A stretch of 64,000 bases of DNA. Source: JBOICV01 sp050740255. Lineage in GTDB: Bacteria; Pseudomonadota; Gammaproteobacteria; Nevskiales; JBOICV01. Below the pieces are notes generated by a model. That model was not told the origin of the DNA and did not search any database. It was given only the letters and a program-made list of their open reading frames with translations. The position numbers and the translations under genes were made by a program. Every line of letters begins with the position of its first letter. Position 1 is the first letter of the stretch. Below, piece after piece: positions 15,792 through 25,024 of the stretch. The DNA lies in the NCBI GenBank assembly GCA_050740255.1, contig JBOICV010000150.1:27563-91562 (forward strand), written 5' to 3'.

Positions 15792-16789
15792 CCGTCCCCG
15801 CCATCGCCACCGCTTCCGCCCTGCTCACGGTGCGGCAATTGCGGGTCTATTTCCCGCCGCTCAGCCGCTTCGGCCGCACCAGGAGCGGACCGGTGAAAGC
15901 GGTGGATGGTATCCAGCTTGATCTCAACGCCGGCGAAACCCTCGGCATCGTCGGTGAATCGGGTTGCGGCAAATCTACCCTGGCACGTGCATTAGTAGGG
16001 CTGCAGCCGGTGACTGCCGGCGCCGTGCTGCTCGACGGCCAGGACATCACCCGCTTCGGCGAACAGGGCTGGCGCCAGTTGCGCCGGCAGATGCAAATGG
16101 TGTTTCAGGATCCGCTGGCCAGCCTTAATCCGCGCCTGACCATCGGCCAGAACATCGCGGAGCCGCTGATCAATCTGTTCCCGGAACTGGACGCAGCGCA
16201 GAAATGGGAAAGAGTGCTGGAAATTTTGCCCAAGGTCGGTTTGAAACCCGAGCACGCTAACCGTTATCCGCACGAATTTTCCGGCGGCCAGAATCAGCGC
16301 ACCGGCATCGCGCGCGCGCTGGTGGTGCGGCCACGCGTGCTGGTCTGCGACGAGGCGGTAAGTGCGCTGGATGTGACCGTGCAGGCGCAAATTGTCGAGT
16401 TGCTGATGCAGTTGCAGCGCGAGATGAACCTGGCGATGATTTTCATCGCGCACGATCTTTCCGTAGTGCGCAAGATAAGCCACCGCGTGCTGGTGATGTA
16501 CCTGGGCAAAATCATGGAGCAGGCCCCCACCGCGCAATTATTCCGCGAGCCGCGTCATCCCTATACGCGTGCGCTGCTGGCGGCGGTGCCGATTCCCGAT
16601 CCGCGCGCTGAACGCGCGCGCGAGAAAATCATTCTGGAGGGGGAGCTGCCGTCGCCGGCTGATCCGCCCGAAGGCTGCGTGTTCAGAACGCGCTGCCCGA
16701 TTGCCGACAATATCTGCGGTCAGCAGATACCGGGGCTGCGCAAGCTGTCCGGCGGCAGCTACGCCGCCTGTCATTTTGTGGCGGGCTGA
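15788..16789 (+). CDS. oppF: Peptide ABC transporter ATPase OppF
   Basis: GTG start on the oppD stop. Walker A GESGCGKST near residue 57-65, signature FSGGQNQR (Asn where Arg is usual), Walker B VLVCDEAVSALD, and switch His in FIAHDLSVV. The C-terminal oligopeptide domain is present, with GCVFRTRCPIADNIC and a final AACHF Cys, the cluster-like cysteines of this family. It closes the opp operon; a convergent DUF3303 gene follows 9 bases later. Confidence 0.92.
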   Translation: MTVPAIATASALLTVRQLRVYFPPLSRFGRTRSGPVKAVDGIQLDLNAGETLGIVGESGCGKSTLARALVGLQPVTAGAVLLDGQDITRFGEQGWRQLRRQMQMVFQDPLASLNPRLTIGQNIAEPLINLFPELDAAQKWERVLEILPKVGLKPEHANRYPHEFSGGQNQRTGIARALVVRPRVLVCDEAVSALDVTVQAQIVELLMQLQREMNLAMIFIAHDLSVVRKISHRVLVMYLGKIMEQAPTAQLFREPRHPYTRALLAAVPIPDPRAERAREKIILEGELPSPADPPEGCVFRTRCPIADNICGQQIPGLRKLSGGSYAACHFVAG

Positions 16790-16798
16790 CGGCAACCG

Positions 16799-17074
16799 CT
16801 ATTTGTCGGGGAGTGTCTTCGCGAGATCCGCATCATCCAGCACGGGAATGATCTCGTGCGCCCCATGCTCAGTCCACTGCCGCAGCCATCCGGAAAGCAG
16901 CGCCAGATCGGGTGTCTCGACGAACACATAACTGGTATCGAAGCTTGCCGAAAACCAGCGACCGAGCCGTTTCACTCCGGGCGGTGGATTACGGTCCGGG
17001 GATTCGAGATAGCGTGTGAGAGCGGTTTCCGCACTTTCCCCGACGTGGAGTTTTGAGATGATGAGCAACTTCAC
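16799..17074 (-). CDS. DUF3303 family small protein
   Basis: 91 residues from a GTG at 17072-17074, preceded by an AGGAG ribosome site. The layout, with PGVKRLGRWFSASFDTSYVFVETPDLALLSGWLRQW and a final HEIIPVLDDAD, resembles DUF3303 (a dimeric alpha/beta-barrel-like family). Function unknown. It is a single gene between convergent oppF and a sterol-desaturase-like gene. Confidence 0.6.
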   Translation of the reverse strand: MKLLIISKLHVGESAETALTRYLESPDRNPPPGVKRLGRWFSASFDTSYVFVETPDLALLSGWLRQWTEHGAHEIIPVLDDADLAKTLPDK

Positions 17075-17171
17075 GCGGATCTCCTGGATGGTGAAACAGC
17101 AGCTAAAGTTTACTTAAGCTTGGATGGAAAAGTCATGCCGGAGTTCAGCACCGGCTCGCCGTATCCGATAT

Positions 17172-17996
17172 CTAGGCTTCAATCAGGCCAGCGCTGGGCC
17201 GGCCGAACAACTGTGAGAACCGTCCGCGCCAGGTTTTGCAGCGCCAGAAGCCGCGCCACATCGCTACCCACTCGTGAAAGGCGATCATGATCGGGTTGAA
17301 AGTTTGAACATTCCTGGTCAGGCCGTACTTAACTTTTTCGACTTCCGGCTCGAAGCTGCCGAACAATTTGTCCCAGACGATAAAGATGCCGGCGTAGTTC
17401 CTGTCTATGTACTGCGGATTGCTGCCGTGATGCACGCGGTGGTGCGAAGGCGTGTTCATGACCCACTCCAGCGGCCCCAGCTTCTTGATGGACTCGGTGT
17501 GAATCCAGAATTGATATAGCAGCGAAATCGCCTGCTGTGTGATGATCATCAGCGGATGAAAGCCGATCAATGCGAGCGGCGCCCAGAAGATGAAACCGGT
17601 CATCGGCGTGGTCCAGCTCTGGCGCAGCGCAACCGCCAGGTTGAAGCGCTGGCTGGAATGATGATTCACATGCGCCGCCCACATGAAGCGGATTTCGTGG
17701 TGCAGACGGTGAAACCAGTAGTAAAAGAAGTCCTCCAGCACAATCAGCAATGCCCAGCTCCACCAGGTATTGGCGGGGATTTCGAACCAGCGGTATTGGT
17801 AGATCCAGGCGAACAGCGCGCCCATCGCCAGCGCCTTCCAGGCCGCACTGATGATGACGTTGCCCAGCCCCATCGTCAGGCAGGCCATCGAGTCCCGCCA
17901 TTCATAGAGCTGCTGTCGGCTGGCGCGCGCGTACCAGAGCTCCCCGCCGATCAGCAGCAAAAACGCCGGGATGGAAAAGTAAATAAGGGCGGACAT
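17172..17996 (-). CDS. Sterol desaturase/fatty acid hydroxylase family membrane protein
   Basis: 274 residues with several hydrophobic segments and the three His boxes of the diiron membrane hydroxylases: HRLHHE, HVNHHSS and HRVHHGSN. WAAHVNHHSSQRFNLAVALRQSW is very typical. These enzymes hydroxylate or desaturate sterols, hopanoids, carotenoids or fatty acids; the substrate here is unknown. The start has a GGAGAGGAG ribosome site. It stands alone. Confidence 0.85.
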   Translation of the reverse strand: MSALIYFSIPAFLLLIGGELWYARASRQQLYEWRDSMACLTMGLGNVIISAAWKALAMGALFAWIYQYRWFEIPANTWWSWALLIVLEDFFYYWFHRLHHEIRFMWAAHVNHHSSQRFNLAVALRQSWTTPMTGFIFWAPLALIGFHPLMIITQQAISLLYQFWIHTESIKKLGPLEWVMNTPSHHRVHHGSNPQYIDRNYAGIFIVWDKLFGSFEPEVEKVKYGLTRNVQTFNPIMIAFHEWVAMWRGFWRCKTWRGRFSQLFGRPSAGLIEA

Positions 17997-18035
17997 CGAA
18001 ACTCCTCTCCGCCCTGGATTTTACCCCACCCGCGC

Positions 18036-18118
18036 CGTCATTCCGGCCAAGGCCGTTGCACGGCCGTGAGCCGGAATCTTGCGCCTGTGATTGATTCCCG
18101 CCTTCGGAAGAACGCCGG
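18036..18118. repeat. Dispersed hairpin repeat of the GTCATTCCGG family
   Basis: GTCATTCCGGCC-AAGGCC... and GAGCCGGAATC arms form an imperfect hairpin, followed by GATTCCCGCCTTCGG. It lies between two genes transcribed in the same direction. Confidence 0.6.
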
Positions 18119-18120
18119 GG

Positions 18121-18876
18121 CTAACAGTTCGGCCGCTTGCCGCTCGCCTGTGCTTGTTGGTAAACCGGCACATACTGCGGTGCCGCCTTCTGCAAATCGC
18201 GGATGCGGTTTTTGCTCGAAGGATGGGTGGAGAGGAATTGCGGTGGACCCTTGCCGCTGGCCCGCTGCATGTTCTGCCACAGGGCTACGCTCTCACTGGG
18301 ATGAAAGCCCGCGCGCGACATGAATTTCAGCCCCAGCCCGTCCGCCGCGCTTTCCTGACCGCGCGAAAAGGGCAGCAGTACGCCGAATTGCGCGCCCAGC
18401 CCGAGTGCCGCCATCGCCGTGCGGCTTTGGCCCAGGTTGGTGAAGCCTTCAAGCGCGCGCAAACCGAGGTCGGTAACTACCGAGGTAGACACGCGCTGAT
18501 TGGCGTGCTCGGCCTGCACGTGGCCGATTTCGTGGCCCAGCACGGCTGCCAGCTGACCTTGGGTGGTCGCCACTTGAAGCAGGCCTTCGTAGACACCGAT
18601 CTTGCCGCCCGGCAGCGCGAAGGCATTTGCCTCCTTGCCGGCAAACAAATTGACTTCCCATTTGCCGCCGACTTCGCGCGTGAGCGCCTGCGCGACGCAC
18701 TGTACCCGCGCAGTGCCGCGCGCGTCCTTGGAAATCGGCGTCTTCTTCTTGATTTCCGTGTAAGCCTCATCGCCCATCTGGTCCATCTGTCTATCCGAAA
18801 ACAGCGCGAGCTTGAAGGCCAGCGCGGAGCTGCTGGCGAACAGGCAGATCAGGAGAACCGCAAGCCGGGAATGCAT
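18121..18876 (-). CDS. Secreted M48 family metallopeptidase
   Basis: Signal peptide MHSRLAVLLICLFASSSALA, then the M48 catalytic core: HEIGHVQAEHANQR (zinc HExxH with general-base Glu) near residue 114 and the third ligand in GQESAADGLGLKFMSRAGF. The N-terminal NAFALPGGKIGVYEGLL is standard for LoiP/YcaL/BepA-like proteases. At 251 residues it lacks TPR repeats, so it is closer to LoiP/YcaL than to BepA. Likely periplasmic envelope quality control. Confidence 0.88.
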   Translation of the reverse strand: MHSRLAVLLICLFASSSALAFKLALFSDRQMDQMGDEAYTEIKKKTPISKDARGTARVQCVAQALTREVGGKWEVNLFAGKEANAFALPGGKIGVYEGLLQVATTQGQLAAVLGHEIGHVQAEHANQRVSTSVVTDLGLRALEGFTNLGQSRTAMAALGLGAQFGVLLPFSRGQESAADGLGLKFMSRAGFHPSESVALWQNMQRASGKGPPQFLSTHPSSKNRIRDLQKAAPQYVPVYQQAQASGKRPNC

Positions 18877-19119
18877 GGTGAACCTCGTTATGCAATGGAA
18901 CGAATCATGGAACGGTAAATCTATCGGGTACGAAGCGGCGTCTTAGCTACCGACCTTGGGCGCTGCGCCGTCCGCAGAAGCTTTGAAAATGGCTTTGGTC
19001 ACAAGTTCCGCGGCGGCGCCTTTGGCACCGGCATTTTACGCCCTCGCCTGAACCCAGCTTAGGCAATAGACGCTGAACGGTGTCTGAACGCCTGTAAAAT
19101 CGCGCCCGTGGAAGACCCC

Positions 19120-21309
19120 ATGGAAGATGTCACTCCCCTTATTGAGAATCTCAATGACGCCCAACGCGAGGCCGTAACGGCCCCGGTGGGGCATTTGCTG
19201 GTGCTGGCCGGCGCCGGCAGCGGCAAGACCCGTGTGCTGACGCACCGGATCGCCTGGCTGGTACACGTCGAGAAGGCTTCGCCTTACTCGGTGCTGGCGG
19301 TGACCTTCACCAATAAGGCGGCGCACGAGATGCGCTCGCGCATCGAGCATCTGGTGGATGTACCGGTGCAGGCGCTGTGGGTCGGCACGTTTCATGGGCT
19401 CGCACATCGGCTGCTGCGCCAGCATTGGCAGGAGGCGCGGTTGCCGCAGGCCTTCCAGATTCTGGACGGCGAGGATCAGCTCCGTCTGATCAAGCGGGTA
19501 TTGCGCGCACAGCAGATTGACGAGGAGCGCTGGCCGCCGCGGCTTTGCGCCAGTTTCATCAATGGCAATAAAGACGAAGGCCGGCGCCCGCAGCATCTCT
19601 CCCCGACCGGCGACTATGCGCGCGACACGCTGCTGCGCGTCTATCAGGCCTATGAAGAGGCCTGCGCGACCGCCGGTGTGGTGGACTTCGCGGAGTTGTT
19701 GCTGCGTGCACATGAACTGCTGCGCGACAACGCCGAATTGCAAGCGCACTACCGGCGGCGTTTCCGCCACATTCTGGTGGATGAGTTCCAGGACACCAAC
19801 AGCCTGCAATACGCCTGGGTGCGCCTGCTGGCCGGCCCTTCTATTGAAAACGGGGGCGGTTGCGTGTTCGTAGTGGGTGACGACGACCAGAGCATTTATT
19901 CCTGGCGCGGCGCCAAGGTCGGCAACATCCTGCGTTTCGAGAAGGACTATGCCGGCGCCAGGTTGATTCGCCTGGAGCAGAACTACCGCTCCACCGGCAC
20001 CATCCTGAAAGCGGCGAACGCGCTGATCGCACACAACAGCGGCCGCATGGGAAAAAACCTCTGGACCGAAGGACGTGATGGGGAACCGATCGAGCTCTAC
20101 GCGGCCTTCAACGAGTACGACGAGGTGCACTACGTGCTCGGCCGCATCCGCGGCTGGCTGGACGGCGGCGGCAAGCGCAGCGACGTCGCCATTTTGTATC
20201 GCTCCAATGCCCAGTCGCGCGTATTCGAAGAGGCACTGATCCGCGAGGACATGCCTTACCGGGTATACGGCGGTCTGCGCTTCTTCGAGCGCGCGGAGAT
20301 CAAGGACGCGCTGGCCTATCTGCGTCTGGTCGCCAACCGCGACGACGATCCCGCCTTCGAACGCATCGTGAATCTGCCGACGCGCGGCATCGGCAATACC
20401 ACGCTGGACAAGCTGCGCGCCGCTGGCCGTGCCAGCGGTATTTCGCTCTGGCGTGCCGCGCAGCAAATGCTAAGCATTGGCGGCAGAAGTGCCGGCGCGC
20501 TGCAGGTCTTCCTGGATCTGATTGACCGGCTGATGGCGGATACCCAGACGATGAGCTTGAGCGAGCAGGTATTGCACATCGTCGAACACAGCGGACTGAT
20601 TGCGCACTACCAGAAGGAAAAAGGCCAGGCAGGCGAGGCACGGGTGGAGAACCTGGAGGAGCTGGCCAATGCCGCGCGCGGTTTCGAGCAGGGTGAAGAA
20701 GGCACCAATCCGCTGAATGAATTCCTGGGGCATGCGGCACTGGAGGCGGGTGAGATGCAGGCCGGCGCCTGGGACGACTGCGTGCAGCTCATGACCCTGC
20801 ACTCCGCCAAGGGTCTGGAGTTTCCGCTGGTCTTTCTGGTCGGGCTGGAGGAGGGCTTATTCCCGCACCAGCGTTCGATTGAGGATGAAAACGGCCTGGA
20901 GGAGGAGCGCCGGCTGTGCTACGTCGGCATGACCCGCGCGCGTGAGCGCCTGCATCTGTCCTATGCCGAGGTGCGCCGCCTGCACGGCGCCGAGAACTAC
21001 GGCGCGCCCTCGCGTTTCCTGCGTGAGCTGCCGGCCAAGCTGTTGCTGGAAGTGCGCCCGCAGATCTCGGTGTCGCGGCCAAGCTATCCGGCGCCGCGCA
21101 AAGCGATCGGCAGCAATTTCAACATCAAGGTAGCGGATGACGCCGTTGCGGGTTTCAAACTGGGTCAGCGCGTGCGTCACGCGAGCTTCGGTGAGGGCGT
21201 GATCCTGCAGTTCGAAGGCGACGGCGAGCGTGCGCGAGTGCAGGTCAGGTTTGGCAACACCGGTAGCAAGTGGTTGATGCTCGGTTATGCGAACCTCAGT
21301 GCGTTGTAA
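19120..21309 (+). CDS. uvrD: ATP-dependent DNA helicase II
   Basis: Superfamily 1 helicase: LNDAQREAV Q-motif, AGAGSGKTRVLTHRI (motif I), AVTFTNKAAHEMR (Ia), FVVGDDDQSIYSWRGA (III), LEQNYRS, LMTLHSAKGLEFPLVFLVGLEEGLFPH (V) and EERRLCYVGMTRAR (VI), with the usual basic C-terminal region ending in a GQRVRHASFGEGVI Tudor-like domain. I chose ATG 19120 because it aligns with the start of UvrD and has GGAAG 5 bases upstream; a GTG at 19108 is also possible. Works in mismatch and nucleotide excision repair. I see no LexA box upstream. Confidence 0.95.
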   Translation: MEDVTPLIENLNDAQREAVTAPVGHLLVLAGAGSGKTRVLTHRIAWLVHVEKASPYSVLAVTFTNKAAHEMRSRIEHLVDVPVQALWVGTFHGLAHRLLRQHWQEARLPQAFQILDGEDQLRLIKRVLRAQQIDEERWPPRLCASFINGNKDEGRRPQHLSPTGDYARDTLLRVYQAYEEACATAGVVDFAELLLRAHELLRDNAELQAHYRRRFRHILVDEFQDTNSLQYAWVRLLAGPSIENGGGCVFVVGDDDQSIYSWRGAKVGNILRFEKDYAGARLIRLEQNYRSTGTILKAANALIAHNSGRMGKNLWTEGRDGEPIELYAAFNEYDEVHYVLGRIRGWLDGGGKRSDVAILYRSNAQSRVFEEALIREDMPYRVYGGLRFFERAEIKDALAYLRLVANRDDDPAFERIVNLPTRGIGNTTLDKLRAAGRASGISLWRAAQQMLSIGGRSAGALQVFLDLIDRLMADTQTMSLSEQVLHIVEHSGLIAHYQKEKGQAGEARVENLEELANAARGFEQGEEGTNPLNEFLGHAALEAGEMQAGAWDDCVQLMTLHSAKGLEFPLVFLVGLEEGLFPHQRSIEDENGLEEERRLCYVGMTRARERLHLSYAEVRRLHGAENYGAPSRFLRELPAKLLLEVRPQISVSRPSYPAPRKAIGSNFNIKVADDAVAGFKLGQRVRHASFGEGVILQFEGDGERARVQVRFGNTGSKWLMLGYANLSAL

Positions 21310-21310
21310 G

Positions 21311-21452
21311 CCCCTCACCCTTGCGTCGCGCCGCAATCCTGCTCCGCTTGCAAGCCCGGGCAGACCGTCCGTGGTCTACCCGCTCGTCGGGATCAAGCGA
21401 TGCTTGATCTTGTTCCGCCTCGCCCTCTCCCCGCAAGCGGGGAGAGGGGATC
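21311..21452. repeat. Long dispersed-repeat block after uvrD
   Basis: CCCCTCACCC at the left and GCCCTCTCCCCGCAAGCGGGGAGAGGGG at the right, with GACCGTCCGTGGTC and GATCAAGCGATGCTTGATC palindromes between. It may act as a terminator region between convergent uvrD and the hydrolase gene. Confidence 0.65.
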
Positions 21453-21467
21453 AGGAAGAATGATTTA

Positions 21468-22367
21468 TCAGATGGCGAGAAACTGCGCGAGATTCCACTG
21501 GAATTTGACCGGCTCGTCTATCATCGGCACATGGCCGGAGCGCTCGAAGCGCACCACGCGCGCATGTGGCACCTGCGAGCGGATGAATATCTGTCCTGCG
21601 GCCGGATACATGCGTGAGCGCATGCCAACCATGACCGTCATCGGCGTCTGAATCTGCGCGAGTGTGTCGCGCATATCGTAATCCTCGTCCATATACGCGC
21701 GCAGGCACTGGATATAGGCGTACCAGTTGCGCACCGGAATCAGGCGCGTCATCAGGCGCTCATAGTCCTTGAGCCGCTGCGCCAGAAAACGGTGATAAGG
21801 CTTGTTGAAGGCATAGCAGAAGAAATCCGCGAGACTCTCGCGCATGCGCCGGCGCACGTCTTCCGGCAGCCGCCAATACGGCGTTTGCGGACCATAGCTC
21901 TCAGCTTCGCGCACCAGCTCGCGCATGCGCTGGAACTCACGCCGTTGCATGTGACCGAACAGACCTAAATCCCAGGTGCCGGCGTTGCGCGACTGCGGCG
22001 ACTGATCTATGTGCAGATATTTGCCGACGCGGTCGAACTTGCCCATGCGGTTCAGTTGCAGCCCGGTGTAAGCGCCCATCGAAATTCCGCCGAGCATTAC
22101 TTTGTGTATGCCGAAGTAGTTGAGGATATCTTCCACGTCCTCGGCGTGGTTGCGCAGGATGTCCGGCTGGTTGAAGGCCACGTCGTGCGAACGGCCGAAA
22201 CCGCGCAAGTCCGGGAGGATGAAACGGTAGCGGTGCGCCAGCGGCAGCGCGAACGGTAACCAATGCAGCGAATGCATGGCAAAACCATGCAGCAACATCA
22301 CCGGCCGGCCGCGGCCGATCACGCGTACGTAGAGCTGTTCGTTATCGCGCAGCCGGACGAGGCTCAT
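21468..22367 (-). CDS. Alpha/beta hydrolase fold protein
   Basis: Start at ATG 22365-22367. HGFAMHSLHW is the oxyanion region, LPDLRGFGRS follows, GGISMGAYTG is the nucleophile elbow (Ser), and SGHVPMIDEP carries the His. The fold is secure but the substrate is not. It follows a DUF4442-type thioesterase gene by 10 bases on the same strand, so the two probably act on related acyl esters. Confidence 0.8.
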   Translation of the reverse strand: MSLVRLRDNEQLYVRVIGRGRPVMLLHGFAMHSLHWLPFALPLAHRYRFILPDLRGFGRSHDVAFNQPDILRNHAEDVEDILNYFGIHKVMLGGISMGAYTGLQLNRMGKFDRVGKYLHIDQSPQSRNAGTWDLGLFGHMQRREFQRMRELVREAESYGPQTPYWRLPEDVRRRMRESLADFFCYAFNKPYHRFLAQRLKDYERLMTRLIPVRNWYAYIQCLRAYMDEDYDMRDTLAQIQTPMTVMVGMRSRMYPAAGQIFIRSQVPHARVVRFERSGHVPMIDEPVKFQWNLAQFLAI

Positions 22368-22377
22368 TCCGGACAAT

Positions 22378-22860
22378 TCATGCCGGGACCTTGGGATCGC
22401 GCGAAATCTTTACACGGATATCGGCGTGCACGACCTCCACGCCATCACGGTCCAGAATTCGCACCGGTACGATCATGGTCTGCTCCACTTCCCAGTCCAG
22501 GTTCGCCGGCAATTGCGCGATCGCGCGCAGGTCACTATTGGCTTTCTTCAGGTACTGCACGTCCATGCCGGCGGGGATCCAGCGGATGTGCGCGGGCCGG
22601 CTCAAATCCACCATGACGCCCATCGCGTATTCGGCCAGATTGCAGCAGGCGATCGCGTGCACCGTGCCGATATGGTTATGCACCGACCAGCGCTTCTTCA
22701 TGGCCACTTCGATATGGCCGGGACGGAATTCGATGATGCGCGGGCGGATGGTGCGGAAGTAGGGCGCCTTAAAGCTGGCGGCTTTGGAAAACAGCCATTT
22801 CCCTTTGGGCAGTTTCTCGAACTTCTGGTAGAGCGCGAGACTCGCGTTCTTGGACGGCAT
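22378..22860 (-). CDS. DUF4442 hotdog-fold thioesterase-like protein
   Basis: 160 residues from the ATG at 22858-22860, which has a strong GAAGGAAAG ribosome site; the longer open frame to 23016 is not needed. The hotdog pattern is seen in YFRTIRPRIIEFRPGHIEVAMKKRWSVHNHIGTVHAIACCNLAEYAMG, where the NHIGTVHA segment carries the conserved Asn/His of DUF4442. Such proteins are thought to hydrolyse acyl-CoA. It heads a two-gene unit with the alpha/beta hydrolase. Confidence 0.75.
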   Translation of the reverse strand: MPSKNASLALYQKFEKLPKGKWLFSKAASFKAPYFRTIRPRIIEFRPGHIEVAMKKRWSVHNHIGTVHAIACCNLAEYAMGVMVDLSRPAHIRWIPAGMDVQYLKKANSDLRAIAQLPANLDWEVEQTMIVPVRILDRDGVEVVHADIRVKISRDPKVPA

Positions 22861-23014
22861 TCTTTCCTTCTCCCGGCACGCCGGTAACGCGGCGTACCCC
22901 TCTCGGTCAATATGGCCTGTGCAGACGCAAAAATCAAACGAGTGGTAATTTTCGTTACGGTGCGACACTCTGCCGCATTCCCAGCGCTGCCCGCACTTCC
23001 TAGAATGCGCGGCC

Positions 23015-23893
23015 ATGCGCTTTCTCCTGCTGCTGATATTTCTTGCCGCGCCCGCGGCCAGTTACGCCTGCGCGACCTGTCTCTGCGGTGACCCCAGCAT
23101 CACCACGCTCGGCACGGAAAAGCCCTTCAAAGGCCGCATGCGCGGCAGCGTGGAATATCTGACGCGTAGCGAGACGGTTGGCACGTCTGGAGTCAGCGAG
23201 CATGAAATCGAAGAAGGCCGCGTGACTTATAGTTTCAGCTACGCGCCTAGCGACCGTTGGATTCTGGGCGTAAGCCTGCCCTTCGTGCGCAAGCACCTCG
23301 AACGCTTCGATCTTTCCGAAGAACAGGCCGATGATTTGGGCGACGCGGATTTGTCGGCACGCTGGTTCTTGGGTACCGACGAGCGCTTTCCCGCGCGCCG
23401 ACTGTGGGGGCTGCAGTTCGGCCTGCGCCTGCCGACGTCCGCCGAACAAAAGAGCAATGGCCAGCCCATTGATTTCGATGCCCAGCCCGGCGCTGGCGCG
23501 ATCATTCCCAGCGCGGGCGCCTGGTACGGCTACTACCGTCTGCCCTGGCTGTTGTACGGCAGCGCTATCGGACAAATTGCTGCGGACGAAGGCTATCAGG
23601 GTTTTGAGGCGGGCAATGTATTGCTGCTCACCGGCTTGTCGCAGTACGGCTTACATCAGAAGCTCGCCCTGCAGCTCAGTCTGGACGCGCGCCTGAAAGA
23701 AAAAGACCGTTTCGACGACGGCAGCGATCCCGACTCCGGCGGCCTGCTGGTGATGGTGACGCCGGGGGTGGCTTGGACCGTGATCACCGATTTGATCGTA
23801 AACGTCGCCTATCAGATTCCGGCCGTCGAGGACTTGAACGGCGAACAGGAAGAAGACGGCGTATTCCGTTTGGGAGTGACCTATGACTTTTAA
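23015..23893 (+). CDS. Outer-membrane beta-barrel protein with N-terminal Cys cluster
   Basis: Signal peptide MRFLLLLIFLAAPAASYA, then CATCLCGDPSIT, a mature N-terminus with three close cysteines. The remainder alternates hydrophobic and polar residues and ends in FRLGVTYDF, a classic barrel C-terminal Phe. It resembles the MetA/phenol-degradation-type transporter barrels that carry a similar Cys-rich start. It overlaps the next lipoprotein gene by 11 bases, so the two likely work together, perhaps in metal handling. Function unproven. Confidence 0.6.
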   Translation: MRFLLLLIFLAAPAASYACATCLCGDPSITTLGTEKPFKGRMRGSVEYLTRSETVGTSGVSEHEIEEGRVTYSFSYAPSDRWILGVSLPFVRKHLERFDLSEEQADDLGDADLSARWFLGTDERFPARRLWGLQFGLRLPTSAEQKSNGQPIDFDAQPGAGAIIPSAGAWYGYYRLPWLLYGSAIGQIAADEGYQGFEAGNVLLLTGLSQYGLHQKLALQLSLDARLKEKDRFDDGSDPDSGGLLVMVTPGVAWTVITDLIVNVAYQIPAVEDLNGEQEEDGVFRLGVTYDF

Positions 23894-24881
23894 GCGTGCG
23901 ACTTATCCCGCGTTGGTTCTCGGCGCTGTGTTTACCCTGAGCGCTTGCCCGGGCGGCAGCGGCGACAGCAGTATCGAGCCGGGAATTTCGGTTCGCTTCG
24001 CCGAGGTGCATATGGAGTCCAAGGACGGCGAAGGGCATCACGCCAAGCAGACAACAGCAGCGAGCGCGAGCACCGCGCCGGAGGATGATTTCAAGCACGG
24101 CGGCTCCCATGGCGGCGGCTACAACCACGATGGGCTGGAGCATCGTCACGCGAGCGACACGAATGGCAAAGGCCTGTCGCTATACCGGATTTACCTGGTG
24201 CTGAATCAGTTGCAACTCGTGCAGTGCGCCAGTGTCGCGCGCGTGCCCGGCCTGTTACTGGACAGGCTATTGGGCGTGGCCTATGCGCATGGTGGCAATG
24301 CTCCCGGCCCGGTAGGCGGCCGCGCACTCGACCAACCCAATGTCATTGACTTGATGGCGCTAGACGATCAAACGCTGGTCCTGGGTGATGCCGCGCTGGC
24401 GCCCGGGCGCTATTGCGGCGTGCGCGTTTCACTCGTGCGTCTGGCCGGAGGGGCCTACGGCAAGCCGGAGTTTGTCGCGGATGAAGGCGATCCGCCGGTG
24501 CCCGGCCATCCGGATATGGCCGGCAAAGCCTTCGCCATCAAGGCTGACTACTGCAGCCAGCGCGGCCTCCCCACGGAAACCGTGCCCAACGGTCCCTGTA
24601 TAGAACGTGCGACCGCGGATGTCATTGACGATGGGTCCGCGGTCATCCCCGCATTTGTGGAAATGAGTTTTGACCATCCGCTCGTACTGAGCAGCGATAA
24701 CCGCAAGGGCCACATGCGTCTCGGCATCGCATACGGCGGTTGGGTACACGACGTGGATATCACTAAGCTCGGCAGCGACCCCGCCGAACGCCAGAAGGTG
24801 CTGAACAACATCCTGGCTTCGGTGCATGTCGATGCCGCCGGACTAGGGCCGCTGCCGGCCGATCCGCCGCACGAGCCATAG
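23883..24881 (+). CDS. Histidine-rich lipoprotein, function unknown
   Basis: 332 residues. Signal peptide with lipobox LSAC at about residue 22 (LSACPGG). Residues 50-90 are rich in His (GEGHHAKQ, FKHGGSHGGGYNHDGLEHRHAS), a probable metal-binding stretch. Later sections, YRIYLVLNQLQLVQC and GRYCGVRVSLVRLAGG, recall the domain of MbnP-like and DUF4382-like lipoproteins, but I cannot place it firmly. Coupled by overlap to the Cys-rich barrel upstream. Possibly a copper or zinc binding partner. Confidence 0.55.
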   Translation: MTFKRATYPALVLGAVFTLSACPGGSGDSSIEPGISVRFAEVHMESKDGEGHHAKQTTAASASTAPEDDFKHGGSHGGGYNHDGLEHRHASDTNGKGLSLYRIYLVLNQLQLVQCASVARVPGLLLDRLLGVAYAHGGNAPGPVGGRALDQPNVIDLMALDDQTLVLGDAALAPGRYCGVRVSLVRLAGGAYGKPEFVADEGDPPVPGHPDMAGKAFAIKADYCSQRGLPTETVPNGPCIERATADVIDDGSAVIPAFVEMSFDHPLVLSSDNRKGHMRLGIAYGGWVHDVDITKLGSDPAERQKVLNNILASVHVDAAGLGPLPADPPHEP

Positions 24882-24898
24882 GAGCACAGAAAGTCGTG

Positions 24899-24995
24899 CC
24901 GTTCGTGCTTCGATACCTCAGCACGAACGGAAATTCTTTCTCGACACACCGAACAGATCTCCACCGTTCGCCCTGAGGTATCGAAGGGCGAACGG
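24899..24995. repeat. Inverted pair of CCGTTCGCCCTGAGGTATCGAAGG repeats
   Basis: Two 32-base palindromes, CCGTTCGTGCTTCGATACC... at 24899-24930 and CCGTTCGCCCTGAGGTATCG... at 24964-24995, are inverted copies of each other. Another copy is at 26370. Confidence 0.8.
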
Positions 24996-25024
24996 CGGCG
25001 TTTCCGCCAGTTACACTTAGCTGC

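Noticed and set aside
18877..19119. Region upstream of uvrD checked for a LexA box or a small RNA
   Set aside because: No CTG-N10-CAG motif or convincing promoter-terminator pair was found; only a weak TAAAAT at 19095.
19036..20466. A 476-codon open frame antisense to uvrD
   Set aside because: uvrD has all helicase motifs; the antisense frame has none and spans its start.
22861..23016. Longer N-terminus for the DUF4442 protein
   Set aside because: Residues before the ATG at 22860 are Cys/His-rich without family similarity, and the inner ATG has a strong ribosome site.
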